IMG/VR virus record: IMGVR_UViG_3300045009_000458
Coordinates: 1 to 20,327 of that record
Direction: 5' to 3' (one strand)
DNA from: a virus
Length of the DNA: 20,327 bases
This document shows positions 1-6,664 of this stretch, in pieces; the stretch's first letter is position 1; each line of letters opens with the position of its first letter. The position numbers were made by a program, and so were the translations under genes. Under the pieces are notes generated by a model. The model was not told the DNA's origin, made no database searches, and saw only the letters and a program-made list of their open reading frames with translations.

Positions 1-148
1 TGGGCAGAGTTCCGTATCCGTGTCCCCATTTCTTTGATGCCACGATAGATAAAAGTTGGCAAGTTTCAACTGGCATTTTACAAATGTGTTTGTCTGGAAG
101 TACAATTGCACTCTCTGCAGGAAATGGCGATGTGACGAAAATATTCAA
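1..148 (-). CDS. N-terminus of phage protein with DKH..KM..ETCQLLS motif (partial, TTG start)
   Basis: A reading frame opens at a TTG codon (148-146) and stays open to the window edge, giving 49 codons; the C-terminus lies outside the window. A GAGGA Shine-Dalgarno sequence sits 7 bases before the TTG, inside the end of the HNH gene, which supports the start. The protein begins MNIFVTSPFPAES and continues with DKHICKMPVETCQLLS. From memory this resembles the N-terminus of a widespread phage family of unknown function (pattern D-K-H/R-V-V-K-M-x-x-E-x-x-Q-L-L), but I cannot verify that. No catalytic function can be assigned. The stop of the upstream HNH gene is 2 bases before the start, so the two are probably co-translated. 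An ATG-only gene caller would miss it. Confidence 0.6.
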   Translation of the reverse strand, partial: MNIFVTSPFPAESAIVLPDKHICKMPVETCQLLSIVASKKWGHGYGTLP

Positions 149-150
149 AG

Positions 151-732
151 TTAGTTCCTCAAAGTTTTGTAATAATTTAAAAGTAGTTCTAACTCTTCAA
201 CTGTAGCATCTCTTTTTAAAATGTTTGCTCTTCTACTGACAACTGTAACATTTCCTTTTATATACCCTTTAGAACTGTCTATTCTATCAACACTGGGAGC
301 GCACATCCAAGTTTGCTTATCTTCTCTTTTCAATTCAAATCCAAATACGGGACATTTTTCTGGAATGATTATATCTTCCAAATCAATAGAAAATTCTTTT
401 CCAGTTCTTTTGCATCTTGACTTAATATTTTTATAAAGAAGTTTTGCAGCATCGACTTTCCAATCTCTATTTAATTTTTCAGTTTGTCTTATTTTTGTGG
501 AGCATTTTTTACAGATGCCTTTAGTACCAGAATCAACATTCCATTTTTGAATTAGACTAAATTTATTGAGATTTAGAGATTGATTGCACTCTCCACAAAC
601 TTTATATCTATTTGGATTTTCTTCTCGGTGTTTCATACCAAACTCTCTTGCATTATATACATTCATACATTTGCAAGAGCAAAACTTTTTTTGTCTTTTG
701 CCGAGAATAGAATTACATTCCAAACAATACAT
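151..732 (-). CDS. HNH homing endonuclease with zinc-binding cysteines
   Basis: A 193-residue protein. The N-terminal half is cysteine-rich: C3/C6 with C18-C20-C22, then CGEC (46-49) and CKKC (74-77), which looks like two zinc ribbons or knuckles. The C-terminal half carries CPVFGFEL (127-134), SVDRIDSSKGY (147-157) and GNVTVVSRRAN (160-170). This is the signature of phage HNH endonucleases of the 'SLDRIDSSKGYxxGNVxxVSxRAN' type, where the D of SVDRID stands near the first catalytic position and the two Asn complete the motif. Such genes are free-standing homing endonucleases that cut the matching locus of phages lacking them. It lies between an unknown gene and the partial gene at the left edge, with its own late-promoter-like motif at 757-764. 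The Shine-Dalgarno is poor. The family is fairly sure; the target site is unknown. Confidence 0.85.
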   Translation of the reverse strand: MYCLECNSILGKRQKKFCSCKCMNVYNAREFGMKHREENPNRYKVCGECNQSLNLNKFSLIQKWNVDSGTKGICKKCSTKIRQTEKLNRDWKVDAAKLLYKNIKSRCKRTGKEFSIDLEDIIIPEKCPVFGFELKREDKQTWMCAPSVDRIDSSKGYIKGNVTVVSRRANILKRDATVEELELLLNYYKTLRN

Positions 733-750
733 CTGCTTACATTCTAACTA

Positions 751-764
751 TATAAATATTTATA
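751..764. promoter_or_regulatory. Palindromic late-promoter motif upstream of the HNH gene
   Basis: TATAAATATTTATA is a perfect 14-base palindrome, so the exact T4 late-promoter box TATAAATA is present on both strands (plus 751-758, minus 764-757). The minus copy ends 25 bases before the HNH start, the same spacing seen at other late-type genes here. The plus copy faces no gene. Confidence 0.6.
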
Positions 765-787
765 AAAAAGAATACTTACAAATGTAA

Positions 788-1090
788 TTAATACATAAAA
801 TCTGTAACTTTAATTCTTTTCATCATACCATATTTTTTAATAAACCAATCAACAATTATTTCAAAAAAATTTTTATCTACTGATGGAATATTTTTAATAT
901 AGAGTGGTCTTTCAGAATTTAAATTTAATGATAAAATACATTCATTAATATCATAGCAATAAATTTTTTTATCGCTATGGAACTCGTAATTTAGATAATT
1001 TTTTATGAATTTGATAGGAACTTTATTATCAATTTCGTTTGGAATGTATTTAGAATCCCACGAAAGGCAACAGTATTTAAAGTAATTCAT
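788..1090 (-). CDS. Conserved-looking hypothetical protein downstream of gp45
   Basis: A 100-residue protein if it starts at the ATG at 1090 (MNYFKYCCLSWD), 4 bases after the gp45 stop. The frame is open further upstream inside gp45, but those 12 codons overlap the conserved gp45 C-terminus and are unlikely to be translated. The protein is rich in Lys, Ile, Asn and Tyr and ends KYGMMKRIKVTDFMY. I recognise no domain, signal peptide or membrane segment. The tight spacing suggests translation together with the sliding clamp as the last gene of that unit. In T4 the clamp-loader gene 44 follows gene 45; this protein is too small and has no Walker motifs, so it is not gp44. Confidence 0.7.
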   Translation of the reverse strand: MNYFKYCCLSWDSKYIPNEIDNKVPIKFIKNYLNYEFHSDKKIYCYDINECILSLNLNSERPLYIKNIPSVDKNFFEIIVDWFIKKYGMMKRIKVTDFMY

Positions 1091-1094
1091 TCTA

Positions 1095-1760
1095 TCATCC
1101 AAAGGTAGAATCAGGTTCCAAAGCAATATAATACTTCAGATCTCTGTCAGTGCTCGTAAATCGTGACAAAAGTTTTTGTGAGATAACAACCGCATAGGAA
1201 CCAGGAAGAATCTTGATATTCTCTACTTTAAAGTTAAAAGTAAAAACACTATCAGTTTCTCCAACCACAATAGAAAAATCATTTGAGGTATCATTCTTTT
1301 TATCTCTTACTACCAACTTAACAATACCTGCCTCACCAACCGCAGATAAGTCTGGAAGTTGATAAATCGCAGCAGCTTTAAGTAATTTATCTAATTGTTG
1401 AGTATTCAACTCAAAGCATACATCCTCACTCGGAAGAGTAATTTCTTTATCTGGTGGTGTTACAATTACACTCGCATCAGCAAAAAAATACTTGGAACGA
1501 GACTTTCCTTCTTTGATTACAACATAACTATCATTCTCGAAATCAAGTTCGGGATTCTGATACAAACCAAGTCCATTTAGAAATTGATTCAAATCGTAAA
1601 TACCGAAGTCTTTAGGAAACTCTTCAGTAATCGTTGCTTCGGCAAGTATATTTTTCATCACACTAATCGTTCTCAAAGAACTACCCCTTTTAAAAAAAAT
1701 AGATTGATTGATACTAGAAAAGTTTTTTAATAAAACAAGAGTTTTATCAGAAAGTTTCAT
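1095..1760 (-). CDS. 45: DNA polymerase sliding clamp gp45
   Basis: A 221-residue protein (T4 gp45 is 228). It starts MKLSDKTLVLLKNFSSIN, aligning with the T4 N-terminus MKLSKDTxxLLKNFATIN, so I chose the ATG at 1760 over two upstream ATGs (1781 and 1796). Other matching blocks are AEATI near 37-41, IYDLNQFLNGL near 50-60, FNFKVENIKILPGSYAVVIS in the last quarter and the terminal ALEPDST (T4: ALEADST). gp45 forms a ring-shaped homotrimer that tethers the replicative polymerase and, in T4, also acts as the mobile co-activator of late transcription with gp33 and gp55. The start overlaps the end of the DUF3310 gene by 14 bases. The clamp loader (gp44/62) is not in this window. Confidence 0.93.
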   Translation of the reverse strand: MKLSDKTLVLLKNFSSINQSIFFKRGSSLRTISVMKNILAEATITEEFPKDFGIYDLNQFLNGLGLYQNPELDFENDSYVVIKEGKSRSKYFFADASVIVTPPDKEITLPSEDVCFELNTQQLDKLLKAAAIYQLPDLSAVGEAGIVKLVVRDKKNDTSNDFSIVVGETDSVFTFNFKVENIKILPGSYAVVISQKLLSRFTSTDRDLKYYIALEPDSTFG

Positions 1761-2289
1761 AGTTTGATTTCGCAGTTTCATTATTAAATCCAGCAAAGTG
1801 ATACAAAAGAATACCGTAGTGAATAATTTTCAAAGCATCAAGTCTTGACATTCCTTCTTTTTTTCCAAAACGAGAGGAATACTTAATAAGATTATCACGA
1901 CAGAAAGGAACTCCATCATCAATCGCATCAATCATATCCAGAACCTGAACCTTTGATTTATCAGAGGCATAGTGACCATTATAGGTTCCTTTGATATACT
2001 CTTCAACTGCTTTGAGTGTTTTTCCTTCACCAAACTTCCAAAAATTAGCCAAGTTTGGTTGTGATTTTACTTCATAAGAAGTAGGAAATGAAATAACATC
2101 AGGAGAGGCATAAGGATTTCCAGTCAAACTGAATCCATCATCCTCCCAATAGTTATTACAGTTGAAAGAAATATGATCTTCCCCCATTCCTCCCAAAAGG
2201 CGACTTCCGGTAATAGAAGAACCAAATGTTACTGTAGAAGAATTTTTTGGAATAGAACTTTCATAATCAGTTTCAAAATTTTCAGTCAT
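1747..2289 (-). CDS. DUF3310-type phage protein
   Basis: A 180-residue protein starting at the ATG at 2289 (MTENFETDYESS). The frame continues upstream to 2433 but that extension lies inside the CobS-like gene and is best seen as a shadow. The last ~75 residues contain YNGHYASDKSKVQVLDMIDAID, PFCRDNLIKYSSRFGKK and SRLDALKIIHYGILLYHF. This is the arrangement of DUF3310 proteins, in which a short helical domain has N-x-x-K-Y followed by G-K-K and D-x-x-K-A-x-x-Y/H. The family occurs widely in phages, sometimes called nucleotide-kinase-like, and its biochemical role is not established. The first ~100 residues (Ser/Gly/Asn-rich, with GSRLLGGMGEDHIS) are not recognised. The gene overlaps gp45 by 14 bases, suggesting translational coupling. 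Confidence 0.75.
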   Translation of the reverse strand: MTENFETDYESSIPKNSSTVTFGSSITGSRLLGGMGEDHISFNCNNYWEDDGFSLTGNPYASPDVISFPTSYEVKSQPNLANFWKFGEGKTLKAVEEYIKGTYNGHYASDKSKVQVLDMIDAIDDGVPFCRDNLIKYSSRFGKKEGMSRLDALKIIHYGILLYHFAGFNNETAKSNYETF

Positions 2290-2301
2290 AAGATTTTCCA
2301 A

Positions 2302-2334
2302 TAAAAGAACAAAAGAGAAGTATTTACTACTCCT
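2302..2334 (-). terminator. Possible weak terminator after the CobS-like gene
   Basis: Read on the minus strand, AGGAGTA / GTAAA / TACTTCT folds into a 7-bp stem (one G-U) with a 5-base loop, followed by the T-rich run CTTTTGTTCTTTT. It begins 8 bases after the CobS-like stop. The T tract is interrupted, so termination may be partial. The same bases contain AGTAAATA, one mismatch from the late-promoter box. Confidence 0.4.
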
Positions 2335-2341
2335 TATCATA

Positions 2342-3442
2342 TCAGTTTGATTCAGATTCGTCAATAGGAAGTTTAAAATCCGTATCAATCTTATCGTAGA
2401 GTTCCAAGAAAGATTGCTTGGTCTCATCATCAAAACGATTTACACAAACTTGTATTGCCTTTGCCTTATCATTAAAGATACTATAGGCACGAAGAATGTG
2501 AACGAGACGACGTGTACTGATGATTTCTTCAATACCACCATCATAAAAAGTCTTTCGAATCACATCTCCCCAATCTACAAGTCTCTTACAAAAATCACGA
2601 TCTTCAATACCTAATTCAAGAGCAACACCTTCTAAAATCTTTTGCTCAATTGTAGGAGCAGGATAAGACTGCTCAAAGGTTACAGGAAAACGCTCTAAAA
2701 AGGCTTCGTTGAGCACGTTAGTTCCAATAAACCTGCCATCGTCTGAACCTTTGCCTTTAGTATTGGCAGTTGCAAAGACGTTAAACCCAGTTGTTGGTCT
2801 AACGAATTTTCCAATTTTCTTAAGAAAAACTCCTTTTCCTTCCAAGACAGATTGTAAACATAAAATTTTGTTAGAGGCAAGGTCGATCTCGTCAAGGAGC
2901 AATATAGCACCTCGTTGTAATGCTTCAATGACTGGGCCGTTGTGCCATACAGTTTCACCATTAATGAGACGAAAACCCCCAATAAGATCATCCTCGTCAG
3001 TTTCTACTGTAATATTTACACGAATCAATTCTCTGTTCAGTTGAGCACATGCCTGCTCTACACTAAATGTTTTACCATTACCCGAAAGACCCGTAATGAA
3101 CGTAGGATAAAAAAGATTGGATTGAATAATTTTTTTAATATCATTGAAGTTACCAAACTTGACGAAAGTATCATCTTTATCGGGAATAAGATTTTGTTCC
3201 ACAGCAGGAAGAGCAGAGGGAGCAGAAAAACTGCGCTCAATTTCTTGAACCTTTTTTGATGTTACTTCCAAATTCCACTTACCACGTCCAACCTTAAAAT
3301 TTTCCAATCGTTTAGTCACAGTTGGATATGAGATATTTTTAGATTTACAATAACCACGAACATCCGCAGCAATAAATTCTTTACCAAAAGTATTTTTAAG
3401 ATCTGAAAGAATTTGATCGTCTGTCATTTGAATGCTTTTCAT
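2342..3442 (-). CDS. cobS: CobS-like AAA+ ATPase (MoxR/cobaltochelatase small-subunit type)
   Basis: A 366-residue protein. Residues 1-60 form a small N-terminal domain (SDLKNTFGKEFIAADVRGYC, VTKRLENFKVGRGKW). The AAA+ core has Walker A GLSGNGKT (118-125), DDLIGGFRL (151-159), Walker B LLLDEID (181-187), sensor FATANT (223-228) and LERF (249-252) near the expected arginine finger. This matches CobS and related MoxR-class ATPases. In aerobic B12 synthesis CobS works with CobT and CobN to insert cobalt into the corrin ring, and cobS-like genes are known in marine T4-like phages. No CobN/ChlH large subunit is present here, but a CobT-like protein is encoded three genes upstream (4432-6597), so it may remodel another target. 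A TATAAT promoter and terminator lie just upstream. Confidence 0.85.
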   Translation of the reverse strand: MKSIQMTDDQILSDLKNTFGKEFIAADVRGYCKSKNISYPTVTKRLENFKVGRGKWNLEVTSKKVQEIERSFSAPSALPAVEQNLIPDKDDTFVKFGNFNDIKKIIQSNLFYPTFITGLSGNGKTFSVEQACAQLNRELIRVNITVETDEDDLIGGFRLINGETVWHNGPVIEALQRGAILLLDEIDLASNKILCLQSVLEGKGVFLKKIGKFVRPTTGFNVFATANTKGKGSDDGRFIGTNVLNEAFLERFPVTFEQSYPAPTIEQKILEGVALELGIEDRDFCKRLVDWGDVIRKTFYDGGIEEIISTRRLVHILRAYSIFNDKAKAIQVCVNRFDDETKQSFLELYDKIDTDFKLPIDESESN

Positions 3443-3472
3443 TTGTGAGAAAAAGTGTTTTCAACTGAATTC

Positions 3473-3501
3473 ATTATAAAACAAAAAAGGGGTTGCCAAA
3501 A
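3473..3501 (-). promoter_or_regulatory. Sigma70-type promoter for the CobS-like gene
   Basis: On the minus strand a perfect -10 TATAAT (3478-3473) lies 31 bases before the CobS-like start. A TTGGCA (-35-like, one mismatch, at 3499-3494) stands 15 bases upstream, a short spacer. The -35 falls inside the terminator hairpin of the preceding gene. The -10 is strong and the -35 assignment tentative. Confidence 0.5.
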
Positions 3502-3509
3502 CCCCCCTT
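3483..3509 (-). terminator. Rho-independent terminator after the 61-aa gene
   Basis: Minus strand GGGGTT / TTGGC / AACCCC gives a 6-bp GC-rich stem with a 5-base loop (3505-3489), followed by TTTTTTG. It starts a few bases after the stop of the 61-residue gene (3513), and G-U and A-U pairs can lengthen the stem. It separates the late-type gene at 3701-4408 from the CobS-like gene. Confidence 0.8.
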
Positions 3510-3512
3510 GTG

Positions 3513-3698
3513 TCAGTTTACAAACTGGGTTTTTAGTTTTTCAAAGTGCTCTCTGCTTACAATTTTACCCTTATATCCAGGATAAAACTGCTTAACAATT
3601 GCTGGAATACCCATTGCAGTAATCGCACTGTTACAAATTACACAGACTTCTTGTGTATCGTGATTGACTACATGCTCAAGTGGAAATTTAGTTTTCAT
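3513..3698 (-). CDS. Small hypothetical protein with CxxC
   Basis: A 61-residue protein, MKTKFPLEHVVNHD..., with one CVIC pair (19-22) and a basic C-terminal half (YKGKIVSREHFEKLK). One CxxC is not enough for a zinc site in a monomer, though an intermolecular site is possible. It starts 2 bases after the stop of the capsid-targeted protein gene and ends just before a strong terminator, so it is the last gene of that transcription unit. I recognise no family. That it is a real gene rests on tight spacing, the flanking terminator and an unbroken frame. Confidence 0.65.
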   Translation of the reverse strand: MKTKFPLEHVVNHDTQEVCVICNSAITAMGIPAIVKQFYPGYKGKIVSREHFEKLKTQFVN

Positions 3699-3700
3699 AA

Positions 3701-4408
3701 TTAATCCTCAACAGTAAAAGTTTTGTTTTTAACTTTTGTATCAAACTCACCAGTTCTACCTGGTTTCATACTTCCTATTTTAACATTCTTTCCCTCTCCT
3801 GGCCAAGAAGTCTTTGAAGTTCCTTTAAGAGTTGAACTTCCACTTGGTTTGCGTTGAATCAAAACAGAATCTTGATCATACTTTTTACCCAGTTTTTCAA
3901 TAACCTTTTTAAACTTTCTCTTACCCATTTTTCCAGGAGTAATAACGTGAGATTTCTCTCCCACTTTTTTCTCTTGTGGAGTTCCTGGATTTTCTGTATA
4001 TCTGCCAGCAACCTTTGTAGGGCCAGGAAGACCAGCACCTCTTACATCACGCTCCAGTTGTCTTGAACGTTCTTTGTTTTCTGCTTTTGATTTATCACCA
4101 CGTTGAGCAGACATAATTGCCATACCACCCCTCTCTGACTTACTCATAATACGAGCAAGAGAAGTTTCACTTAAATCAACTTCTTCTTTTCTTGTTCTCT
4201 CTGCTTCCCTACGTTTAGCAAATTGCATATAGGTTTCACCTGGTTTCAGTCTATTACTATAATCAGGAATTGTTTGTGCTGAAGTGCTTTGTCCTCTGTC
4301 TTCACGAGCTCTCATTTGAGGGCCCTTACCAGGAAGTGTTCTGTCTATTTTTGAATCTGGATGCCACCAATCACCTGCTTCAATCATAAACTCTTGAAAT
4401 GTTTTCAT
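3701..4408 (-). CDS. Candidate internal head protein with T4-type capsid-targeting sequence
   Basis: A 235-residue protein from the ATG at 4408; a GTG 4 codons upstream is possible but less likely. The N-terminus MKTFQEFMIEA nearly matches the capsid-targeting sequence MKTYQEFIAEA of the T4 internal proteins (IPI, IPIII), which sends proteins into the prohead and is cut by gp21 after Glu10. Here MIE|A would be the equivalent site. The rest is strongly basic and low in hydrophobics, with many Lys, Arg, Gly, Ser and Thr (TSAQTIPDYSNRLKPGETY near 42-60, KMGKRKFKKVIEKLGKKYD near 160-178, terminal EFDTKVKNKTFTVED), fitting a DNA-associated internal protein. A late-promoter variant (CTAAATA) lies 21 bases upstream. 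T4 internal proteins are injected with the DNA and can act on host defences; the function here is unknown. Confidence 0.7.
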   Translation of the reverse strand: MKTFQEFMIEAGDWWHPDSKIDRTLPGKGPQMRAREDRGQSTSAQTIPDYSNRLKPGETYMQFAKRREAERTRKEEVDLSETSLARIMSKSERGGMAIMSAQRGDKSKAENKERSRQLERDVRGAGLPGPTKVAGRYTENPGTPQEKKVGEKSHVITPGKMGKRKFKKVIEKLGKKYDQDSVLIQRKPSGSSTLKGTSKTSWPGEGKNVKIGSMKPGRTGEFDTKVKNKTFTVED

Positions 4409-4428
4409 ATTAGCAGACACTTTTTAAA

Positions 4429-4435
4429 TATTTAG
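4429..4435 (-). promoter_or_regulatory. Late-promoter variant CTAAATA upstream of the capsid-targeted protein
   Basis: CTAAATA on the minus strand differs from the ATAAATA core by one base and ends 21 bases before the ATG at 4408, the spacing of the exact motifs elsewhere. It overlaps the stop codon of the VWA gene and sits in a TTTAAATATTT element seen at other gene junctions. Confidence 0.4.
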
Positions 4436-6597
4436 ACAACAAGAGAAATAAACTCTCCAAGAACTTTCTTGTTAAGTTTTTTTGTTTTTAATGACTTTGC
4501 AAAAGCAGATTTAATTTGTGCCTTTGTTGCATCATCAGAAACTTCAAATTCTGAATTTTGTGCCAGAGAACTTGAGGAAAGACCAAAATAAACATCATAA
4601 GCAGAATTTAAAATATTAATGCTTCTATGTTTTTTCCAGTAATTCATAATTTTATCATACTCTGGTGAAGATTGTTTGTAATATAAACTTACAAATCGAA
4701 ATGTATCTCTACTTTGAAGAATACGAATACCTACAAAGTTAACAGAAGGAAAATTATCCTTTAAATTATAAAGTAAAGTCTCTGTAAGAGAATTATAATT
4801 TTGCTCTATTTTATATGTTGTTCCAATTTTACGATCTCGAAGAAAAGTACGAGTTGGTTTGATTCCACAAACTCCCAGATAATCTTCACTACCACGTTTT
4901 ACCTGATGGTGATAAGGTAGAGAATTTGCCTCACCATCAGTAAGAATTACGCACTGAACTTTTTGAAGTTTATTGTCTTTTTGAAATTTGGGAAGAATTT
5001 GATGTAGAGAAATCAAACTTTCATTTAATGGAGTTCCAGAAAGAGAAAGAGAAGATGGAACTTGATATTGACAAAAATATGGTGAGGCAATACAAGTTGC
5101 AAGTCTCCAAATATTAATCATTTGACTCTCTAATAATCTCGAATTCACTTTACTAGTCAAAATATTCATTAGAGAAAATTCATCGCTAACAAAAACCATA
5201 CCTTCTTTTTTCTGATAGTGAGAGTCCAAATATTTTTTAGATTCCAATCGAGGGTTTCTCCATTCATTCGTAAAAGCATACACCTCAAATGGAATTGATA
5301 TTTTTTTACAAAACCAAATTAAATTATAAAGTTGCTTACAAGTATCTTTTAATACCGTCTGCATTGAGCCACTCCAATCCAAAATGAATATCAATCCGTG
5401 ATTCTTACCATCAGGTGTTATATTAACTTTTTTAAAAAGATTCTCATTATATTTGTAAGTATGAAGACGAGAGGTATCAAGAACACCTGTACGAGAAGTT
5501 AATGTACGTGAATATGAATCTGCTGCCTTGCGACACTCAAATTCTTTTACAAGATAATTAACTTCTTTTTGAGCAGAATTTTTAAATTCTTTAAAGGATT
5601 TGTCAGTTTCTTCGTAAATATCATACTTTGGTAATGAATTCATTTTTAGCCATTCGTTCTTCAGAATTTGTTGATTTACAAAATATTCATCAATAAATTG
5701 ATGTATTTCTGAATTTTTTGTAATAACCGTATCTAAATTAACCTTTGGAATTTCAACATATACATTTTCACTTCCCATAAGATTTACAAGATTTTCGATT
5801 TTTTGGCGAAGTGATTCTGCTGTACGAACTTCGGGTTCATCAGAAGAATTAGCAGGGACATTGCTTACTGATTCTCCTTCGATTCTTTCAAATTGCTCCA
5901 AAGTCTCAGAGTTTATTAATTGTGATTGAACATTTTCTATTTCTTCGTCTTCAGATTGTTGTTGAACATTTTGCTCACTTGAATTCGAAGAATTTTCATC
6001 ACCTTGTTGAGAATGAGAATCTAATTCAACGACATTTTGTTTTTTCTCTTTTTCATTCTTACAATAATTATAAAGTTTTTCAGCAGCAATTAACACTTCA
6101 GAAAAAGTTTCACACGATGCAATAAGGCTTAGGATTTCATTTTCATCAGAGGTAAAATTTAAAGGTAAAAAATTTCCAATCTTGAAGTAAAGATTTGCAC
6201 GATCAGCAAGATTAAAAGTAGTTACATCTTCATTCTTTATTTCAAAAAAGTCTTGTTCATTAAGCTCTTTATATCCATTATAAAATGTTTTTGCAAGTCC
6301 CGCATACTTGCGTTTTATTAATTTTTCAATGCGAACATCTTCAACAATATTTACAAACTGATGTGGAATTTCAGTCTTCTCACTCCAGTCTATGTCATCT
6401 GTAAAAAGAGCATGTCCAACTTCATGTCCCACTAATAAATCATATATACCATTGCTTGCTTTCTCCCATAAGGGTAAAGTCAATACACGAGTATGAACAT
6501 TAAAGCAAGCAGTAGAAACTTTTTTATGCTCTACCAATAAGTCTTCAGTAGCAAGCAATTTAGCAAGTTGTGACTTAATTTCGTGATTAACTGGCAT
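4432..6597 (-). CDS. CobT-like VWA protein with N-terminal HEXXH peptidase-like domain
   Basis: A 721-residue protein in three parts. Residues 1-150 contain HEVGH (58-62), the zinc-metallopeptidase HEXXH motif, followed by NIVEDVRIE (83-91), which could supply the third ligand as in gluzincins. Residues 180-265 are an acidic Gln/Ser/Glu-rich linker with no fold apparent. The C-terminal part has GVLDTSRLHTY (371-381), like the 'GxLDTxRL' of CobT, then a VWA domain with MIDAS motif DWSGS (407-411), GTPLNES (521-527) and ILTDGE (551-556). CobT is the VWA partner of the CobS AAA+ ATPase, and such an ATPase is encoded at 2342-3442. No signal peptide is seen. Peptidase activity is inferred from the motif only. 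The gene follows gp46 after 67 bases. Confidence 0.85.
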   Translation of the reverse strand: MPVNHEIKSQLAKLLATEDLLVEHKKVSTACFNVHTRVLTLPLWEKASNGIYDLLVGHEVGHALFTDDIDWSEKTEIPHQFVNIVEDVRIEKLIKRKYAGLAKTFYNGYKELNEQDFFEIKNEDVTTFNLADRANLYFKIGNFLPLNFTSDENEILSLIASCETFSEVLIAAEKLYNYCKNEKEKKQNVVELDSHSQQGDENSSNSSEQNVQQQSEDEEIENVQSQLINSETLEQFERIEGESVSNVPANSSDEPEVRTAESLRQKIENLVNLMGSENVYVEIPKVNLDTVITKNSEIHQFIDEYFVNQQILKNEWLKMNSLPKYDIYEETDKSFKEFKNSAQKEVNYLVKEFECRKAADSYSRTLTSRTGVLDTSRLHTYKYNENLFKKVNITPDGKNHGLIFILDWSGSMQTVLKDTCKQLYNLIWFCKKISIPFEVYAFTNEWRNPRLESKKYLDSHYQKKEGMVFVSDEFSLMNILTSKVNSRLLESQMINIWRLATCIASPYFCQYQVPSSLSLSGTPLNESLISLHQILPKFQKDNKLQKVQCVILTDGEANSLPYHHQVKRGSEDYLGVCGIKPTRTFLRDRKIGTTYKIEQNYNSLTETLLYNLKDNFPSVNFVGIRILQSRDTFRFVSLYYKQSSPEYDKIMNYWKKHRSINILNSAYDVYFGLSSSSLAQNSEFEVSDDATKAQIKSAFAKSLKTKKLNKKVLGEFISLVV

Positions 6598-6618
6598 GAT
6601 TTTTTTGCTTATAAACCT

Positions 6619-6627
6619 ATCATACCA
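6619..6627 (-). promoter_or_regulatory. Possible extended -10 promoter for the VWA protein
   Basis: TGGTATGAT on the minus strand is an extended -10 (TGn plus TATGAT, one mismatch from TATAAT), 22 bases before the start at 6597. The -35 position (CGTTCG, 17 bases upstream) is a poor match. It would separate this gene from gp46. Confidence 0.35.
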
Positions 6628-6664
6628 AAAACAAGTCTCTACGAACGTTATAGTAGACAGATAT

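Noticed and set aside
1091-1126. Upstream extension of the 100-aa protein into gp45
   Set aside because: It overlaps the conserved gp45 C-terminus; the ATG at 1090 is correctly placed after the stop.
2290-2433. N-terminal extension of the DUF3310 frame (48 codons) overlapping the CobS-like gene
   Set aside because: It lies in the conserved end of the CobS-like gene in another frame, and the ATG at 2289 follows directly after the gap.
2709-3259. Plus-strand frames of about 100 codons opposite the CobS-like gene
   Set aside because: The minus frame has all AAA+ motifs; the plus frames have no recognisable domain or ribosome site.
6630-6658. Hairpin TCTAC...GTAGA after gp46 as a terminator
   Set aside because: Only 5 base pairs with a 10-base loop and an interrupted T run; too weak to call.
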